Source of the DNA: Lottia gigantea
Taxonomy: Eukaryota > Mollusca > Gastropoda > Lottiidae
Direction of reading: 5' to 3'
Assembly (NCBI RefSeq): GCF_000327385.1
Contig: NW_008710950.1
Location: 3,206,064 to 3,270,063 of the forward strand
Length of the DNA stretch: 64,000 bases
Numbering within the stretch: position 1 is the first letter of the stretch; each line of letters begins with the position of its first letter. The notes below the pieces were generated by a model that was not told the origin of the DNA, made no database searches, and worked only from the letters and a program-made list of their open reading frames with translations. Shown one piece after another: positions 1 to 12,589 of this stretch. The translations under genes and the position numbers were made by a program.

Positions 1-832
1 TGCAAATAGTTGCCCATAGTGACTAAATGATGACTGAACTTAACTTTCTGTTTATTCTTGTTAGCAGATAACTATTCCTCTCTTTCAATTATATCAGCAA
101 TAAAGTCTTATTTATGGCTTTTCTTTTGGATGCCCTAGACCTATTTGAAAAGTAAAAGTTTGGTCAATTTTGGATAAATAAGCCTCTACCTGAGGATTAT
201 CTATCTTATCCTAGACATACTATCAACACATTGGTCTCTCCTTTGCCTAAATTTACAATATTTTTACAAACTAGATTTTCTTTTTTTCTTCTGTATTTGA
301 GTCATTGCCTACTTCAGCAAATACAAGACAGGAGTTAGTAAAGTAAACATTTAAATGATCACATCCCTTTAATACTGATCAGAAAATTCACATATTTCCA
401 AAGCGTTTTGTGAAACATTTTTCATGATGGAAGCTATAACTTCTGTTTGATATAACAAATGGTTTTAATAAGCCTTTGTTTAAATTACCATTACCATTGT
501 CTGTTTGTCTACACAATTAGATAATTTGCCAGGAGAATGTTTTAATGTATCCCATGTTATAAATGACATTTGAGAAAATGTAAACATAGTATTTGGTAGA
601 GAGAAGACTGGCAGGATATTGATTAGAATATTGACGGTTTCATCAAGACGGTAGTCTTAATCTCTTCTCGTTTCTCACCATCAGTTTCATTGTTGTATTA
701 TGCCTGGTTAGTTCTTCACAACAAATTACCTCAACTTGCTACTTGTGCTAGATTTTATCACATCATTTCCAGTAGGCATATTAAACTAGCCAATTTACTA
801 TATAACAGATAAACACATCAATATAATACTAT
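1..832. other. No recognised feature, AT-rich flank
   Basis: No open frame with protein-like composition, no repeat shared with the rest of the window and no RNA gene was recognised on either strand. It may be intron or upstream flank of the cmip gene, whose first exons are missing from the window. Confidence 0.5.
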
Positions 833-2358
833 AACTAGAGCCACTCGTGGCACAGAGTGGGACTTTGCTACTGTGGCAAATTGCAAGAAAATCTGAAAAT
901 ATGGACCTTTTCTGTTAATTAAGTCACATGCTAGAGAAGTCTAAAGTTACGCCATTTTTCTCTTCAGAAAGTTGTGAAAACGGAAGTAGAAATGATAGTA
1001 TCTGCGAATAGCCCAAGTCAATGACCTTTGACCTTGTAAAGAGGAAGGTCAACAAAGGTCAATGCCAAAAATTGAAATTATGGAAATTCTAAAACCTGTT
1101 CCTTTTTTTGAACTATAAAGCTGAAACAACTGACCTTTTACCAAAATCTGGCCAAATGGATGATGTAATTGTGTGCAAATCCCTTTTTGAAAAAACGTAA
1201 AGTATGCGAGTTATGCCCCTACCCCAGATTTAAACGATTTACAGTTTGACTCGGATGTGCCACGCCCACATCAACTATTGTGTCATAGTTTTATTCATAT
1301 TATAAATGTCTAGTAGTGTTCCAAATTTCTAGATTCTAGATGAAATAGGTCATAAGATATACATAAACTAAGCTCAAAGCGACAAAAATATTGTGAAAAA
1401 CATTCAAATTTTAAAAATATACGAATTTCAATTTGATTTAAAAATAGGATTGTTATACATCCCTGGAAAGACCATGAGATGCACTTTAAGAATCTGAAAA
1501 AATTAACACTCTAGGTTAATTAGGTCACGTGTTGGAGCAGTTCAAACTTGCGAATATTGCTGTTTTCAGACACTCATAAAACCGGAAGTAGATATCGGAT
1601 GCCAGATTTCAAAGCATCAAGTGATAGCCAAGGTCATTGGCCTTTGAACCAATGAAGGTCAAGGTCATTAAAGGTCAAGGTAATGAGATATGAGCCTCCA
1701 AACATCGAAAAAATTCAACCGGAAATTGCAAAAAAGCAAAAACGAAATTCAAAAATCAGCTTCCAAGCAATTTTGGGTAATCGATTGCAGTTAACAAATA
1801 CATCAAAATTACTCACATTCATCTGTACCCTAAAGCCCCATTTTGAGTTATATCAATATGGCGGCCAAAGTATGACTTCCAGTCCGGATTTTTTTTCTTC
1901 GTTTTTTTGTCTTGAAAATGACTACTGATCAGCATACATTTTGTTGAGATATATCAATTACACCGAAAGCTATTCAACCAGAAGTAAAAATCGTTTTCAC
2001 GAGTTAGCCGGAAGTGATACAAAAATTTTGATTAAACCATTTTTTTTATTTTGGCGAGTTGTCTACACACATAAATTTTAAGATCAATTGGCGAAAAAAG
2101 TCAAAAATTGCAAAATTCGACTGAAAAAAGTGTGCTACGAATTTTCGAATTTCGAATTTTTTGTACTGCTATCAGTTCGGATATTCTTTGTAGATTCCAA
2201 AAATTAAAACCCGAAGAAAATTGACTGAAATTGTGACTTCTAGAGCCCATTTTGTATTTTTTGCACATGTTTCAACGTAGCACTTCCGGTTTTGCAAAAA
2301 TGTTCCAATATACATTTAAGGCATACATCGTCAAAAAGTAAAGAATACCAGTTTTTAA
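833..2358. repeat. Family A AGGTCA/CCGGAAGT-rich repeat, copy 1
   Basis: Starts with CTAGAGCCACTCGTGGCAC, which contains the small hairpin GCCAC-TC-GTGGC, and runs to the first assembly gap. Inside are modules reused elsewhere: a 'GTTAATTAGGTCACGTG' module (near 915 and 1510), AAGGTCAAGGTCA clusters (near 1025 and 1665), and an end module with CACTTCCGG near 2280. No long reading frame shows protein-like composition. It is a non-coding interspersed element of unknown class. On the minus strand it would end hairpin-TCTAG, which resembles a Helitron-type 3' end. Confidence 0.7.
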
Positions 2359-2408
2359 NNNNNNNNNNNNNNNNNNNNNNNNNNNNNNNNNNNNNNNNNN
2401 NNNNNNNN
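2359..2408. other. Assembly gap (50 N)
   Basis: Exactly fifty N, a conventional unknown-length gap. Both flanks lie inside family A repeats: the left flank matches an element end (compare 4936-5030), the right flank matches an internal module (compare 5425-5490). The join may therefore be a repeat-induced break. Confidence 0.98.
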
Positions 2409-5100
2409 TATGAAGTACAATAGATAGCCAATGCCAATGACGTTTGATCCTACAAAGGTCAAGGTCAACAAAGGTCAAGGTCAAAAATTGAAAATTTTCA
2501 ATTTCCAAAACCTGTTCCTTTTTTTGAACTAAGAAGCGGAAACAACCGAAATTCTAAGACAAAGTGGCTCAAAATATGAGATAATTGTATGCAAAGTTCC
2601 ATTTTGAACAAATGTATACTTTGCGAGTTATGCCCCTGGCCAAAAATGTCAATAATGAGTAATTAAACCCGGAAGTGCCACGCCCAACTCAATTTTTTTT
2701 GAATAAGTTAATCAATATTCAAAATGTTACGTTATGTTCCAAATGTCAAGTTCCTACATAATAGAGGTAAAAAAATATAGGTCAACAAAGGTCAAAATCG
2801 AAAAATGAAAATATCCAAATGTTAAAACCCGTTCCTTTTTTGAAACTATAAAGCTGAAACAACTGAGCTGTTAATACATACTGGCCAAAAGGATGAGGTA
2901 ATTGTGTGCAAAGTCTCTTTTTGAACAAACGCATCCTATGCGAGTTATGCCCCAACCCCAAAATGTAAACAATTAGTAATTCAACCCGGATGTGCCACGC
3001 CCACATAAGTTTTTTTGTCATAGGTGAATTCATATTCAAAGTGTCTAGTTATATTCCAAACATCAAGGTTCTACATCAAATAGATCATAACATATACATA
3101 CACTAAGCTCAAAAAGTTGCAAATATTGTAAAAAAAAAACTCAAATTTGAAAAATCACGAATTTCAATTTTGTTATATATCTATTTAAAGTACACGAGAA
3201 GCACATTAGGAAACCGAAAAAATTTACTCTCTAGGTTAATTAGGTCACGTGCTAGAGCAGTCCAAAGTTGCGAATTTGGATGTTTTTGGACAGCTATAAA
3301 AGCGAAAGTAGACGTCAGAGGTCAAATATGAGAGCATAAACTAATAGACAACGTCAATGACCTTTGACCCAATAAAGGTCAAGGTCATCAATGGTCAAGG
3401 TCAAAAATTGAAAATTTTGAATTTCCAAAACCTGTTCCTTTTTTTCAACTAAGAAGCGGAAACAACCGAACTTCTAAGACAAAGTGGCTCAATTCATGAG
3501 ATAATTGTAACCAAAGTTCCATTTTGAACAAACGTATACTTTGCGAGTTATGCTCCTGGCCAAAAATATCAATAATGAGTAATATTACCCGGATGTGCCA
3601 CGCCCACCTTAATTTTTTTGAATAGGGTAATTGATATTCCAAATGTTATGTTGTGTTTCAAATTTCAAGCTTCTACATTATTCAAGTCAAAAGATATAGG
3701 TTAACAAATGTCAACAAAGGTCAAAATCGAAAAATGAAAATATCCAAATGTTAAAACCCGTTCCTTTTTTGGAACTATAAAGCTGAAACAACTGAGCTGT
3801 TAACACAAACTGGCCAAAAGGATGAGGTAATTGTGTGCAAAGTCCCTTTTTCAAAAAACGTATCCTATGCGAGTTATGCCCCAGCCCCAAAATGTAAACT
3901 ATTAGTAATTCAACCCGGATGTGCCACGCCCACCCCAATTTTTTTGCCATAGGTAAATTCATATTCAAAGTGTCTAGTTGTATTCCAAATATCAAGGTTC
4001 TCCATAAAATAGGTCATAAGATATACATACACCAAGATCAAAAAGACACAAATATGGTAAAACAAAACTCAAATTTGAAAAAATCACGAATTTCAATTTT
4101 GCTTTAAAAAAGCAATTGTTCTATATCTATATAAAGTGCATGAGAAGAACATTAGGAAACCGAAAAAATTAACCCTCTGGGTTAATTAGGTCACGTGTTA
4201 GAGCAGTCCAAAGTTGCGAATTTGGCTTTTTACGGATAGCTATAAAACCGGAAGTACATGTCTGGGGTCAAAGGTCAAAGTATCAAATGATAGCCAAGGT
4301 CAATGACCTTTGACCCTAAAAAGGTCAAGGTCATCAAAGGTCAAGGTCACGAGATACAAGCCTTCAAAAAGTGAAAAAATTCGACCGGAAGTTGCAAAAA
4401 AGCAAAAGTCAAATTCAAAAATCCATTTCCAACATTTTTGTCGCCATCGACTAAAGTATACACCAACATAAAAATTTGACCAATCCTATTCTCCCCCGAA
4501 GCCCCATTTTGAGTTTTATGAAAAAGTATCAAATCAAGATGGCGGCCGAAGTATTTTTTTCGGACTAAATTTTATTTTAAAATCGGCTATAGAATTAAGA
4601 TTAATAACGATATTCATAATTTCGTTGAAATATTTCAATCACACCGGAAGTTATTCAACCGGAAGTGAAAATCGATTTTCCACTTTAACTGGAAGTGACG
4701 CAAAAATTTTGAATACGTCAAATGGTTTACATTAGTGACATGCATCTTTTATCAAAATTTCAGATTAATCCGAAAAAAACTGAAAAATGGTCCAAAAATT
4801 TCAAAAATCGGCCAAAAAATGTCTGCGACAAATTTTCGAATTTTGAAATTTTGAAACTGCTATTCTTTCAGATTTTAACAGTAGATTCCAAAAATGCAAA
4901 CCCAAAGAAAATCGACCGAAAAATACGACTTCTAGAGCCGATTATCTATTCTTGCACATATTGAGCTGTGGCACTTCCAGTTGTGCAAAAATGTTTCAAT
5001 TTATATTTATGCACAACGTTGCCATTATCTAAGGTTCAAGAAAGTTGAATGATTGCTGCAACTACTGCAGTCTAAGCTCAGGAAGGTGTGTAAAAATCGA
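2409..5100. repeat. Family A repeat, copy 2, with ~0.93 kb internal higher-order repeat
   Basis: Two sub-modules alternate. One has 'aagcggaaacaaccga' (near 2534, 3456 and 5550). The other has 'aaagctgaaacaactgagc' (near 2859, 3779 and 5836). Each ends with a 'gagttatgcc ... ccggatgtgccacgccca' stretch. The pair recurs at about 0.92-0.94 kb, giving a partial higher-order repeat. The copy ends in an A-run at 5097-5114. AAGGTCAAGGTCA clusters lie near 2456, 3376 and 4320. The family A head reappears immediately after the A-run, so copies sit head to tail. Confidence 0.7.
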
Positions 5101-5114
5101 AAAAAAAAAAAAAA

Positions 5115-6000
5115 CTAGAGCCACTCGTGGCACAGAGTGGGACTTTGCAAATGTAGCAAATTGCAAAAGACCCCGAAAAAATCATCCTTCCACGATAATT
5201 AGATCAAGCGCAAGAACAGTCTAAAGTTGAGAAATTTTCATTTTTTAGAAGATTCTAATACCGGAAGTAGACGTCAGACCTCACAAATGAAAGTATCAGC
5301 TGATAGCCAAGGTCAATGACCTTTGATCTTGTAAAAGAGAAGGTCTAAAAAGGTCAAGATCAAGAGATATACGTCATCAAAATTTCTAATTGCACACGAC
5401 TATAAAACCGGAAGTTGACATAGGACAGCAAATATGAAAGTACAAATAGATAGCCAATGCCAATGACGTTTGATCCTACAAAGGTCAAGGTCAAGGTCAA
5501 AAATTGAAAATTTTGAATTTCCTAAACCTGTTCCTTTTTTTGAACTAAGAAGCGGAAACAACCGAAATTCTAAGACAAAGTGGCTCACAATATGAGGTAA
5601 TTGTATGCAAAGTTCCATTTTGAACAAACGTATACTTTGCGAGTTATCCTCCTGGCCAAAAATATCAATAATGAGTAATATAACCCAGATGTGCCACGCC
5701 CAATTTTTTTTGCATAGGGTAATTGATATTCCAAATGTTATGTTGTGTTTTAAATTTCAAACTTCTTCATTATTCAGGTCAAAAGATATAGGTCAACAAA
5801 TGTCAATAAAGGTCAATTTTTTTTTTGGAATTATAAAGCTGAAACAACTGAGCTGTTAACACAAACCGGCCAAAAGGATGATATACATACACGAAGATCA
5901 AAAAGACACAAATATGGTAAAACAAAACTCAAATTTGAAAAAATCATGAATTTCAATTTTGCTTTAAAAAAGCAATTGTTCTATATCTATGTAAAGTGCA
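5115..6000. repeat. Family A repeat, copy 3, truncated into a 109-bp array
   Basis: Begins with the same CTAGAGCCACTCGTGGCAC head as position 833, directly after a poly-A run. It contains the AAGGTCAAGGTCAAGGTCA cluster near 5478 and both internal sub-modules. It stops abruptly near 6002, where the 109-bp tandem array begins. The order of modules is shorter than in copy 2, so internal modules have been lost. Confidence 0.65.
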
Positions 6001-6846
6001 TAGATCCAATTTAGAATTGGATTATACACATACATACCAAGTTTGGTGAAATTTGGATAAGAAATAAGAAAGTTGGTAATGCGCATGCGCACAACGCAAA
6101 TTCAATATTTCCATCAAATTTAGAATTGGATTATACACATACATACCAAGTTTGGTGAAAATAGGATAAGAAATAAGAAAGTTGGTAATGCGCATGCGCA
6201 CTACGCAAATTCGATAATTCCATCAAATTTAGAATTTGATTATACACATACATACCAAGTTTGATGAAAATCGGATAGTAAATAAGAAAGTTGGCAATGC
6301 GCGTGCGCACTACCCAAATTCGATAATTCCATCAAATTTAGAATTTGATTATACACATACATACCAATTTTGATGAAAATCGGATAGTAAATAAGAAAGT
6401 AAGCAATGCGCATGCACACTACGCAAATTTGATATTTCCATCAAATTTAGAATTTGATTATACGCATACATACCAAGTTTGATGAAAATCGGATAGTAAA
6501 TAAGAAAGTTGGCAATGCGCATGCGCACTACTCAAATTCGATAATTCCATCAAATTTAGAATTTGATTATACGCATACATACCAAGTTTGATGAAAATCG
6601 GATAGTAAATATGAAAGTTGGCAATGCGCATGTGCACTACGCAAATTCGATATTTCCATCAAATTTAGAAATTGATTAAACACATACATACCAAGTTTGA
6701 TGAAAATCGGATAGTAAATAAGAAAGTTGGCAATGCGCATGCGCACTACGCAAATTCGATAATTCGATCAAATTTAGAATTTAATTATACACATACATAC
6801 CAAGTTTGATGAAAATTGGATAAGAAATGAGAAAGTTAGTAAATTT
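6001..6846. repeat. 109-bp tandem array 1 with GCGCATGCGC motif
   Basis: Seven to eight units of about 109 bp. GCGCATGCGC occurs at 6081-6090 and 6190-6199, and its variants follow every 109 bp to about 6734. Each unit also holds 'ccatcaaatttagaatt' and 'cacatacataccaagtttg'. The core dodecamer TGCGCATGCGCA fits the consensus for NRF-1. The array passes directly into family B body sequence, so it is probably an internal array of that element. Confidence 0.9.
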
Positions 6847-8075
6847 GGTGGAGGTATACCTACAATATGCTGCCGTGAGCTTAAACTAAAATATGGCATG
6901 ATTCAATCCACCTGAAAGCTTAATTTTATACCATAACTGGACAAAGATCATTTTTAAGAAATATAAAAGGTATGGTATCTTTAACACAACTTAAAATTTG
7001 ATTTCTGTTGGGGTTGACAGCCAGGTTAATCTAATTAGCCGATTTATCTAATAATAACCCCATGTTAAGTGAATGGAGTTTTGAATTTGCATGTAAAGTA
7101 TGCATGTTATATATCTATGGAAAGCTGAGAATCTCTACATTACAAAATCGAAAGAATTATTGCCATATCTCTTTTAGGGACCGAGATAGGGCACTTTAAA
7201 GGCTCAAAATGGTCCATATTTAGACCCCTTTAAAATCGGAAATAGGTATCTGACCCCAAAGGTCAAAAGGTCAGCAGATAGACAAGGTCACAAATTATCA
7301 TCACAGTAAATATGAAGGTCATCAAAGGTCAAGGTCATGAGATATACGCCTTCAAACTTTGAAAAAAACAATCCGGTCCTACAAAAAAGGCAAAACCGAA
7401 AATCAAAATTATGCTTCCTATCATTTGTAGACAAACATCAAACAGATCGTTTGACACAAACGTTACGCAAATCGGATTAAAAATGAATTCTGGGAATCGA
7501 TTTGAGCAAAAATGAGGCAAACCAATATGGCGACAAACATGTTACTTCCGGTACGATTTTTTTTAGTTTAAAAGGTTTGTATTAAGGCTGGTAATATAAT
7601 GCATATGTTACTTTTGACATAAATCAATTCCACCGGAAGTGACGCCACCGGAAGTACTAACATCGAAACCGGAAGTAATGAAAAAAATTTGAATGTGTGC
7701 TTTTATTCCACTTTGCTGGCGGTCTACACCATGTAAGTTTCAAGTCAATCCGACAAATAACAACCGAAATAGTATTTTTCGATTAATTTCGGCAAAAAAA
7801 AGTATGCAACGAATTTTTGAAAATCGAAAATTTTTAACTGCTATCATTTGCCCTTTGTTACAAGAAATACAATGAAAGAAACCCGATCAAAATCGGTTGA
7901 TAAACATGCCCTCTAGAGGCGATTTTCTGTTTGTTGCTAACGTCGCTTCATGTTGCTCAGAAAATTTTCGTTTTACATTCATTCCACAATTCTCCACAGG
8001 TTAGAAAACATGGTGAAATCCGTTTTGCCGTACCCGTTGCGAGAACTAAGCTCCAGTGATGAAGAAAAAAAAAAA
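6847..8075. repeat. Family B AGGTCA/CCGGAAGT-rich repeat, body 1
   Basis: Nearly the same sequence recurs at 10925-12150 and 13812-15060. It starts with 'ggaggtatacctacaatatg' and ends with 'aactaagctcc...gatgaag' plus a poly-A run. It contains AAGGTCATCAAAGGTCAAGGTCA near 7318 and three ACCGGAAGT cores within about 50 bp near 7632-7675. The short open frames in it are not conserved between copies as proteins and are not called genes. Confidence 0.75.
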
Positions 8076-8076
8076 A

Positions 8077-9345
8077 ACTAGAACTGTACTAATAACAGTA
8101 CTGATGCAGGGCGTGTTACGACATTCGGGTACATACGAAGTTGGTCTATTGCAATTACATGGATGTAAGTACTTTTCTGCATCTCTAAATGCAAATATCC
8201 AAAAGAGCCTAGAGTCGGTATACTTTCTGATAGAAATTGGGGAGAATGGTACTTTAACGGACAAACTCAGGAATTTTATCTATACTGACATCTCATTAAC
8301 CAACTTAAATTTGATACCACAATGTTAAATGAATGTAATTTTTAAATATGCATGTTACATAGACATGTTGTATATCACTGGAAAGCTCAGAATCTCGGCA
8401 TTATGAATTCGAAAGAATTATTGCTATATCACTATTAGGCTACGAGATACAGCACTGCAAAGGTTCAAAATGGACCATTTTTAAACCCCTATGAAATCGA
8501 AAATGGTTGTCTGACCCCAAAGGTCAAAAGGTCATCAGATATTCAAGGTCATAATTTATCAACATAGTAAATATGAAGGTCACCAAAGGTCAAGGTCATG
8601 AGATATATACGCCTTCAAACTTTGAAAAAAAATATCCGGTCGTACAAAAAAGGCAAAACCGAAAATCAAAATTCTGTCCTCAACAAGTTTTAGATAAACG
8701 TTAATTCTATCATTTAACACCAAAATTGATCAAATCGGATAATAAATAGCTCCAAAATAGCAAGTTTTGCATATTGAGGCAAACCAATATGGCGACCTAT
8801 ATGTTACTTCCGGTACGAATTTTTTTAGTTGTAACACTTTGTATTAGTGACACTAAGCTTATGCATATGTCATTTCTGACATAACTCAATTTCACCGGAA
8901 GTGATGCCACCGGAAGTACTGATATCGAAACCGGAAGTGATGAACATTTTTTGTCTATGCAGAATTATTTGCCCATACCGACGGTCTACGTCATAAAAAT
9001 TTCAAATCGATCCGTCAAAAAGCAACCGAAATAGCATTTTTCGATTAATTTCGACAAAAAAAAGTATCGAACGAATTTTGGAAAATCGAATATTTTCAAC
9101 TGCTATCATATGTCCTTTGTACTAAGAATAATAATAAAGGAAACCCGAGAAAAATCGAACGATAAATACGCCCTCTACAGTCCATTTCCGGTTTTTTGCC
9201 ATCTCACTTCCGGTTGCGCAGAACATTTTCGTTTTACATTTAATACGTGAATAGCCACGAGTTAGAAAACGTCATGAAGTCCGTTTTGTCGTACCTATTT
9301 CTGGTTCCGAGAAATAAGCTCCCTAGCTGACGAAAAAAAAAATAA
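8077..9345. repeat. Family B repeat, copy 2, without the 109-bp array
   Basis: Head 'ctagaactgtactaataacag' follows a poly-A run. It is a diverged relative of the bodies at 6847, 10925 and 13812, with the same AGGTCA cluster (near 8577) and CCGGAAGT cores (near 8898-8937). It ends at another A-run near 9330. It lacks the 109-bp tandem units. The head contains a small hairpin (ACTGT...ACAGT) next to CTAG. Confidence 0.65.
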
Positions 9346-9362
9346 TCGTTACGAAAACAAAA

Positions 9363-9388
9363 CAGGGCGTTCGCTTACGAACGCCCTG
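9363..9388. repeat. Perfect 11-bp hairpin between repeat copies
   Basis: Arms CAGGGCGTTCG and CGAACGCCCTG are separated by 4 bases. It lies between the end of one family B copy and the CTAG head of the next. A related hairpin with 13-bp arms is at 12187-12215. It may be a structural end of the element. Confidence 0.8.
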
Positions 9389-9390
9389 CA

Positions 9391-10924
9391 ACTAGAACTG
9401 TTCTAATAACAGTACTGATGCAGGGCGGGTTACGACATTCAGGTACATACGAAGATGGTCTATTGCAATTATTTTATGTAAATACCTTTCTGCATCTCTA
9501 AATGCAAATATCCAAAAGTGCCTGGAGTTTAAAGTATATTTACTAGGAATAAAAGAATATTTGTCAATTAATAAAGACTAAGTTTGATGAAATCCGGATA
9601 AGAAATAAGAAAGTTGGTAATGTGCATGCACTCAACAAAAATTAAATATTTCCATCAAATTTAGAATTGAATTAAACACATACATATTCAGTTTGGTGAA
9701 ATTCGGATAAAAAATAAGAAAGTCGGTAATGCGCATGCGCACAACAAAAATTAAAAATTTCCATCAAATTTAGAATTGAATTATTCACATACATACCAAG
9801 TTTTATGAAAATCGGAAAAGAAATAAGAAGGTTGGCAATGCGCATGCGCACTACTCAAATTCGATAATTCCATTAAATTTAGAATTTGATTATACACATA
9901 CATACCAAGTTTGATGAAAATCAGATAGTAAATAAGAAAGTTTGCAATGTGCGTGCGCACTACGCAAATTCGATAATTCCATCAAATTTAGAATTTGATT
10001 ATACACATACATACCAAGTTTGATGAAAATCAGATAGTAAATAAGAAAGTTTGCAATGCGCGTGCGCACTACGCAAATTCGATAATTCCATCAAATTTAG
10101 AATTTGATTATACACATGCATACCAAGTTTGATGAAAATCAGATAGTAAATAAGAAAGTTTGCAATGCGCGTGCGCACTACGCAAATTCGATAATTCCAT
10201 CAAATTTAGAATTTGATTATACACATACATACCAAGTTTGATGAAAATCAGATAGTAAATAAGAAAGTTTGCAATGCGCGTGCGCACTACGCAAATTCGA
10301 TAATTCCATCAAATTTAGAATTTGATTATACACATACATACCAAGTTTGATGAAAATCAGATAGTAAATAAGAAAGTTTGCAATGCGCGTGCGCACTACG
10401 CAAATTCGATAATTCCATCAAATTTAGAATTTGATTATACACATGCATACCAAGTTTGATGAAAATCGGATAATAAATAAGAAAATTGGCAATGCGCATG
10501 CGCACTTTGCAAATTTGATAATTCCATCAAATTTAGAATTTGTTTATACACATACATACCAAGTTTGGTGAAAATCGGATAAGAAATAAGAAAGTTGGCA
10601 ATGAGCATGCGCACTACTCAAATTCGATAATTCCATCAAATTTAGAATTTGATTACACACATACATACCAAGTTTGATGAAAATCGGATAGTAAATAAGA
10701 AAGTTGGCAATGCGCATGCGCACTACGCAAATTCGATAATTCCATCAAATTTAGAATTTGATTATACACATACATACCAAGTTTGATGAAAATCGGATAG
10801 TAAATAAGAAAGTTGGCAATGCGCATGCGCACTACGCAAATTCGATAATTCCATCAAATTTAGAATCTAATTATACACATACATACCAAGTTTGATGAAA
10901 ATCGGATAAGAAATAAGAAAGTTG
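9391..10924. repeat. Family B head plus 109-bp tandem array 2
   Basis: Head 'actagaactgttctaataac' at about 9391, then about twelve 109-bp units from about 9570. Motif positions include 9731, 9840, 9949, 10058, 10167, 10276, 10385, 10494, 10603, 10712 and 10821. Units at 9949-10385 share the variants GCGCGTGCGC or GTGCGTGCGC and 'atcagatag', so they were locally homogenised. The family B body follows at 10925. Confidence 0.9.
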
Positions 10925-12186
10925 GAGGTGGAGGTATACCTTCAATATGCTGCCGTGAGCTTAAACTAAAATATGACATGATTCAATCCACCTAAAAGCT
11001 TAATTTTATACCATAACTGGACAAAGATCATTTTTAAGAAATATAAAAGGGAGGGTATCTTTAAAACAACTTAAAATTTGATTTCTGTTGGGGTTGACAG
11101 CCAGGTTAATCTAATTAGCCGATTTATCTAATAATAACCCCATGTTAAGTGAATGGAGTTTTGAATTTGCATGTAAAGTATGCATGTTATATATCTATGG
11201 AAAGCTGAGAATCTTTACATTACAAAATCGAAAGAATTATTGCCATATCTCTATTAGGGACCGAGATAGAGCACTTTAAAGGCTCAAAATGGTCCATATT
11301 TAGACCCCTGTAAAATCGGAAATAGGTATCTGACCCCAAAGGTCAAAAGGTCAGCAGATAGACAAGGTCACAAATTATCATCACAGTAAATATGGAGGTC
11401 ATCAAAGGTCAAGGTCATGAGATATACGCCTTCAAACTTTGAAAAAAAACAATCCGGTCGTACAAAAAAGGCAAAACCGAAAATCAAAATTATGCTTCCT
11501 ATCATTTGTAGACAAACATTAAACGTATCGTTTGACACAAACGTTACGCAAATCGGATTAAAAATGAATTCTGGGAATCGATTTGGACAAAATGAGGCAA
11601 ACCAATATTGCGACAAACATGTTACTTCCGGTACGATTTTTTTTAGTTTAAAAGGTTTGTATTAAGGCTGGTAATATAATGCATATGTTACTTTTGACAT
11701 AAATCAATTCCACCGGAAGTGACGCCACCGGAAGTACTAACATCGAAACCGGAAGTAATGAAAAAATTTTGAATGTGTGCTTTTATTCCACTTTGCTGGC
11801 GGTCTACACTATGTAAGTTTCAAGTCAATCCGACAAATAATAACCGAAATAGTATTTTTCGATTAATTTCGGCAAAAAAAAGTATGCAACGAATTTTCGA
11901 AAATCGAAAATTTTTAACTGCTATCATTTGCCCTTTGTTACAAGAAATACAATGATAGAAACCCGATCAAAATCGGTTGATAAACATGCCCTCTAGAGGC
12001 GATTTTCTGTTTGTTGCAAACGTCGCTTCATGTTGCTCAGAAAATTTTCGTTTTACATTCATTCCACAATTCTCCACAGGTTAGAAAACATGGTGAAATC
12101 CGTTTTGCCGTACCCGTTGCCGTTTCCGAGAACTAAGCTCCCGGGATGAAGAAAAAAAAAAAAATAATAAACAGTTAGAAAACAAT
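10925..12186. repeat. Family B repeat, body 3
   Basis: Close copy of 6847-8075, with AAGGTCAAGGTCA near 11409 and three CCGGAAGT cores near 11713-11755. It ends with 'gatgaag', an A-run and the inverted repeat at 12187. The same segment is repeated almost exactly at 13812-15060 (see findings). Confidence 0.8.
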
Positions 12187-12215
12187 GCAGGGCGTTCGTT
12201 TTACGAACGCCCTGC
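12187..12215. repeat. Perfect 13-bp hairpin (gcagggcgttcgt)
   Basis: Arms at 12187-12199 and 12203-12215 are exact reverse complements around a 3-base loop. In the second copy of this region (near 15070) most of the left arm is missing because of a ~20 bp difference, while the right arm is kept. Confidence 0.9.
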
Positions 12216-12539
12216 AAAAAAAAGAATGGACATTTAGATAACAAACACAATAAATCAGTCAAATACATATAGTCATTATAGTCATCGTTATTATCTATTA
12301 AAACTGTTATGTTATCTGCATAATTTCAAAACTGATTTGAAAATGAAAACCTTTATCCTACCTAATGAAGGTTATGAATTATGATGAAATAAACAGTAAA
12401 TCAATTAAAGGAAAATACTGATCTGTTTCATTTTTTCTGTGGTTTAGTAGAATTCATATTAATGAACTAGTGGAATGATAAGTGGAATCAACACAGGAAA
12501 AATAGGAAATGATTCAAAGAGGTCAGAATTTTTTTTTTC

Positions 12540-12589
12540 NNNNNNNNNNNNNNNNNNNNNNNNNNNNNNNNNNNNNNNNNNNNNNNNNN
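12540..12589. other. Assembly gap (50 N) between duplicate sequences
   Basis: Fifty N. The sequence to the left, 9700-12539, and the sequence to the right, 12590-15415, are almost identical over 2.8 kb. The gap therefore joins the two copies end to start. Confidence 0.98.
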
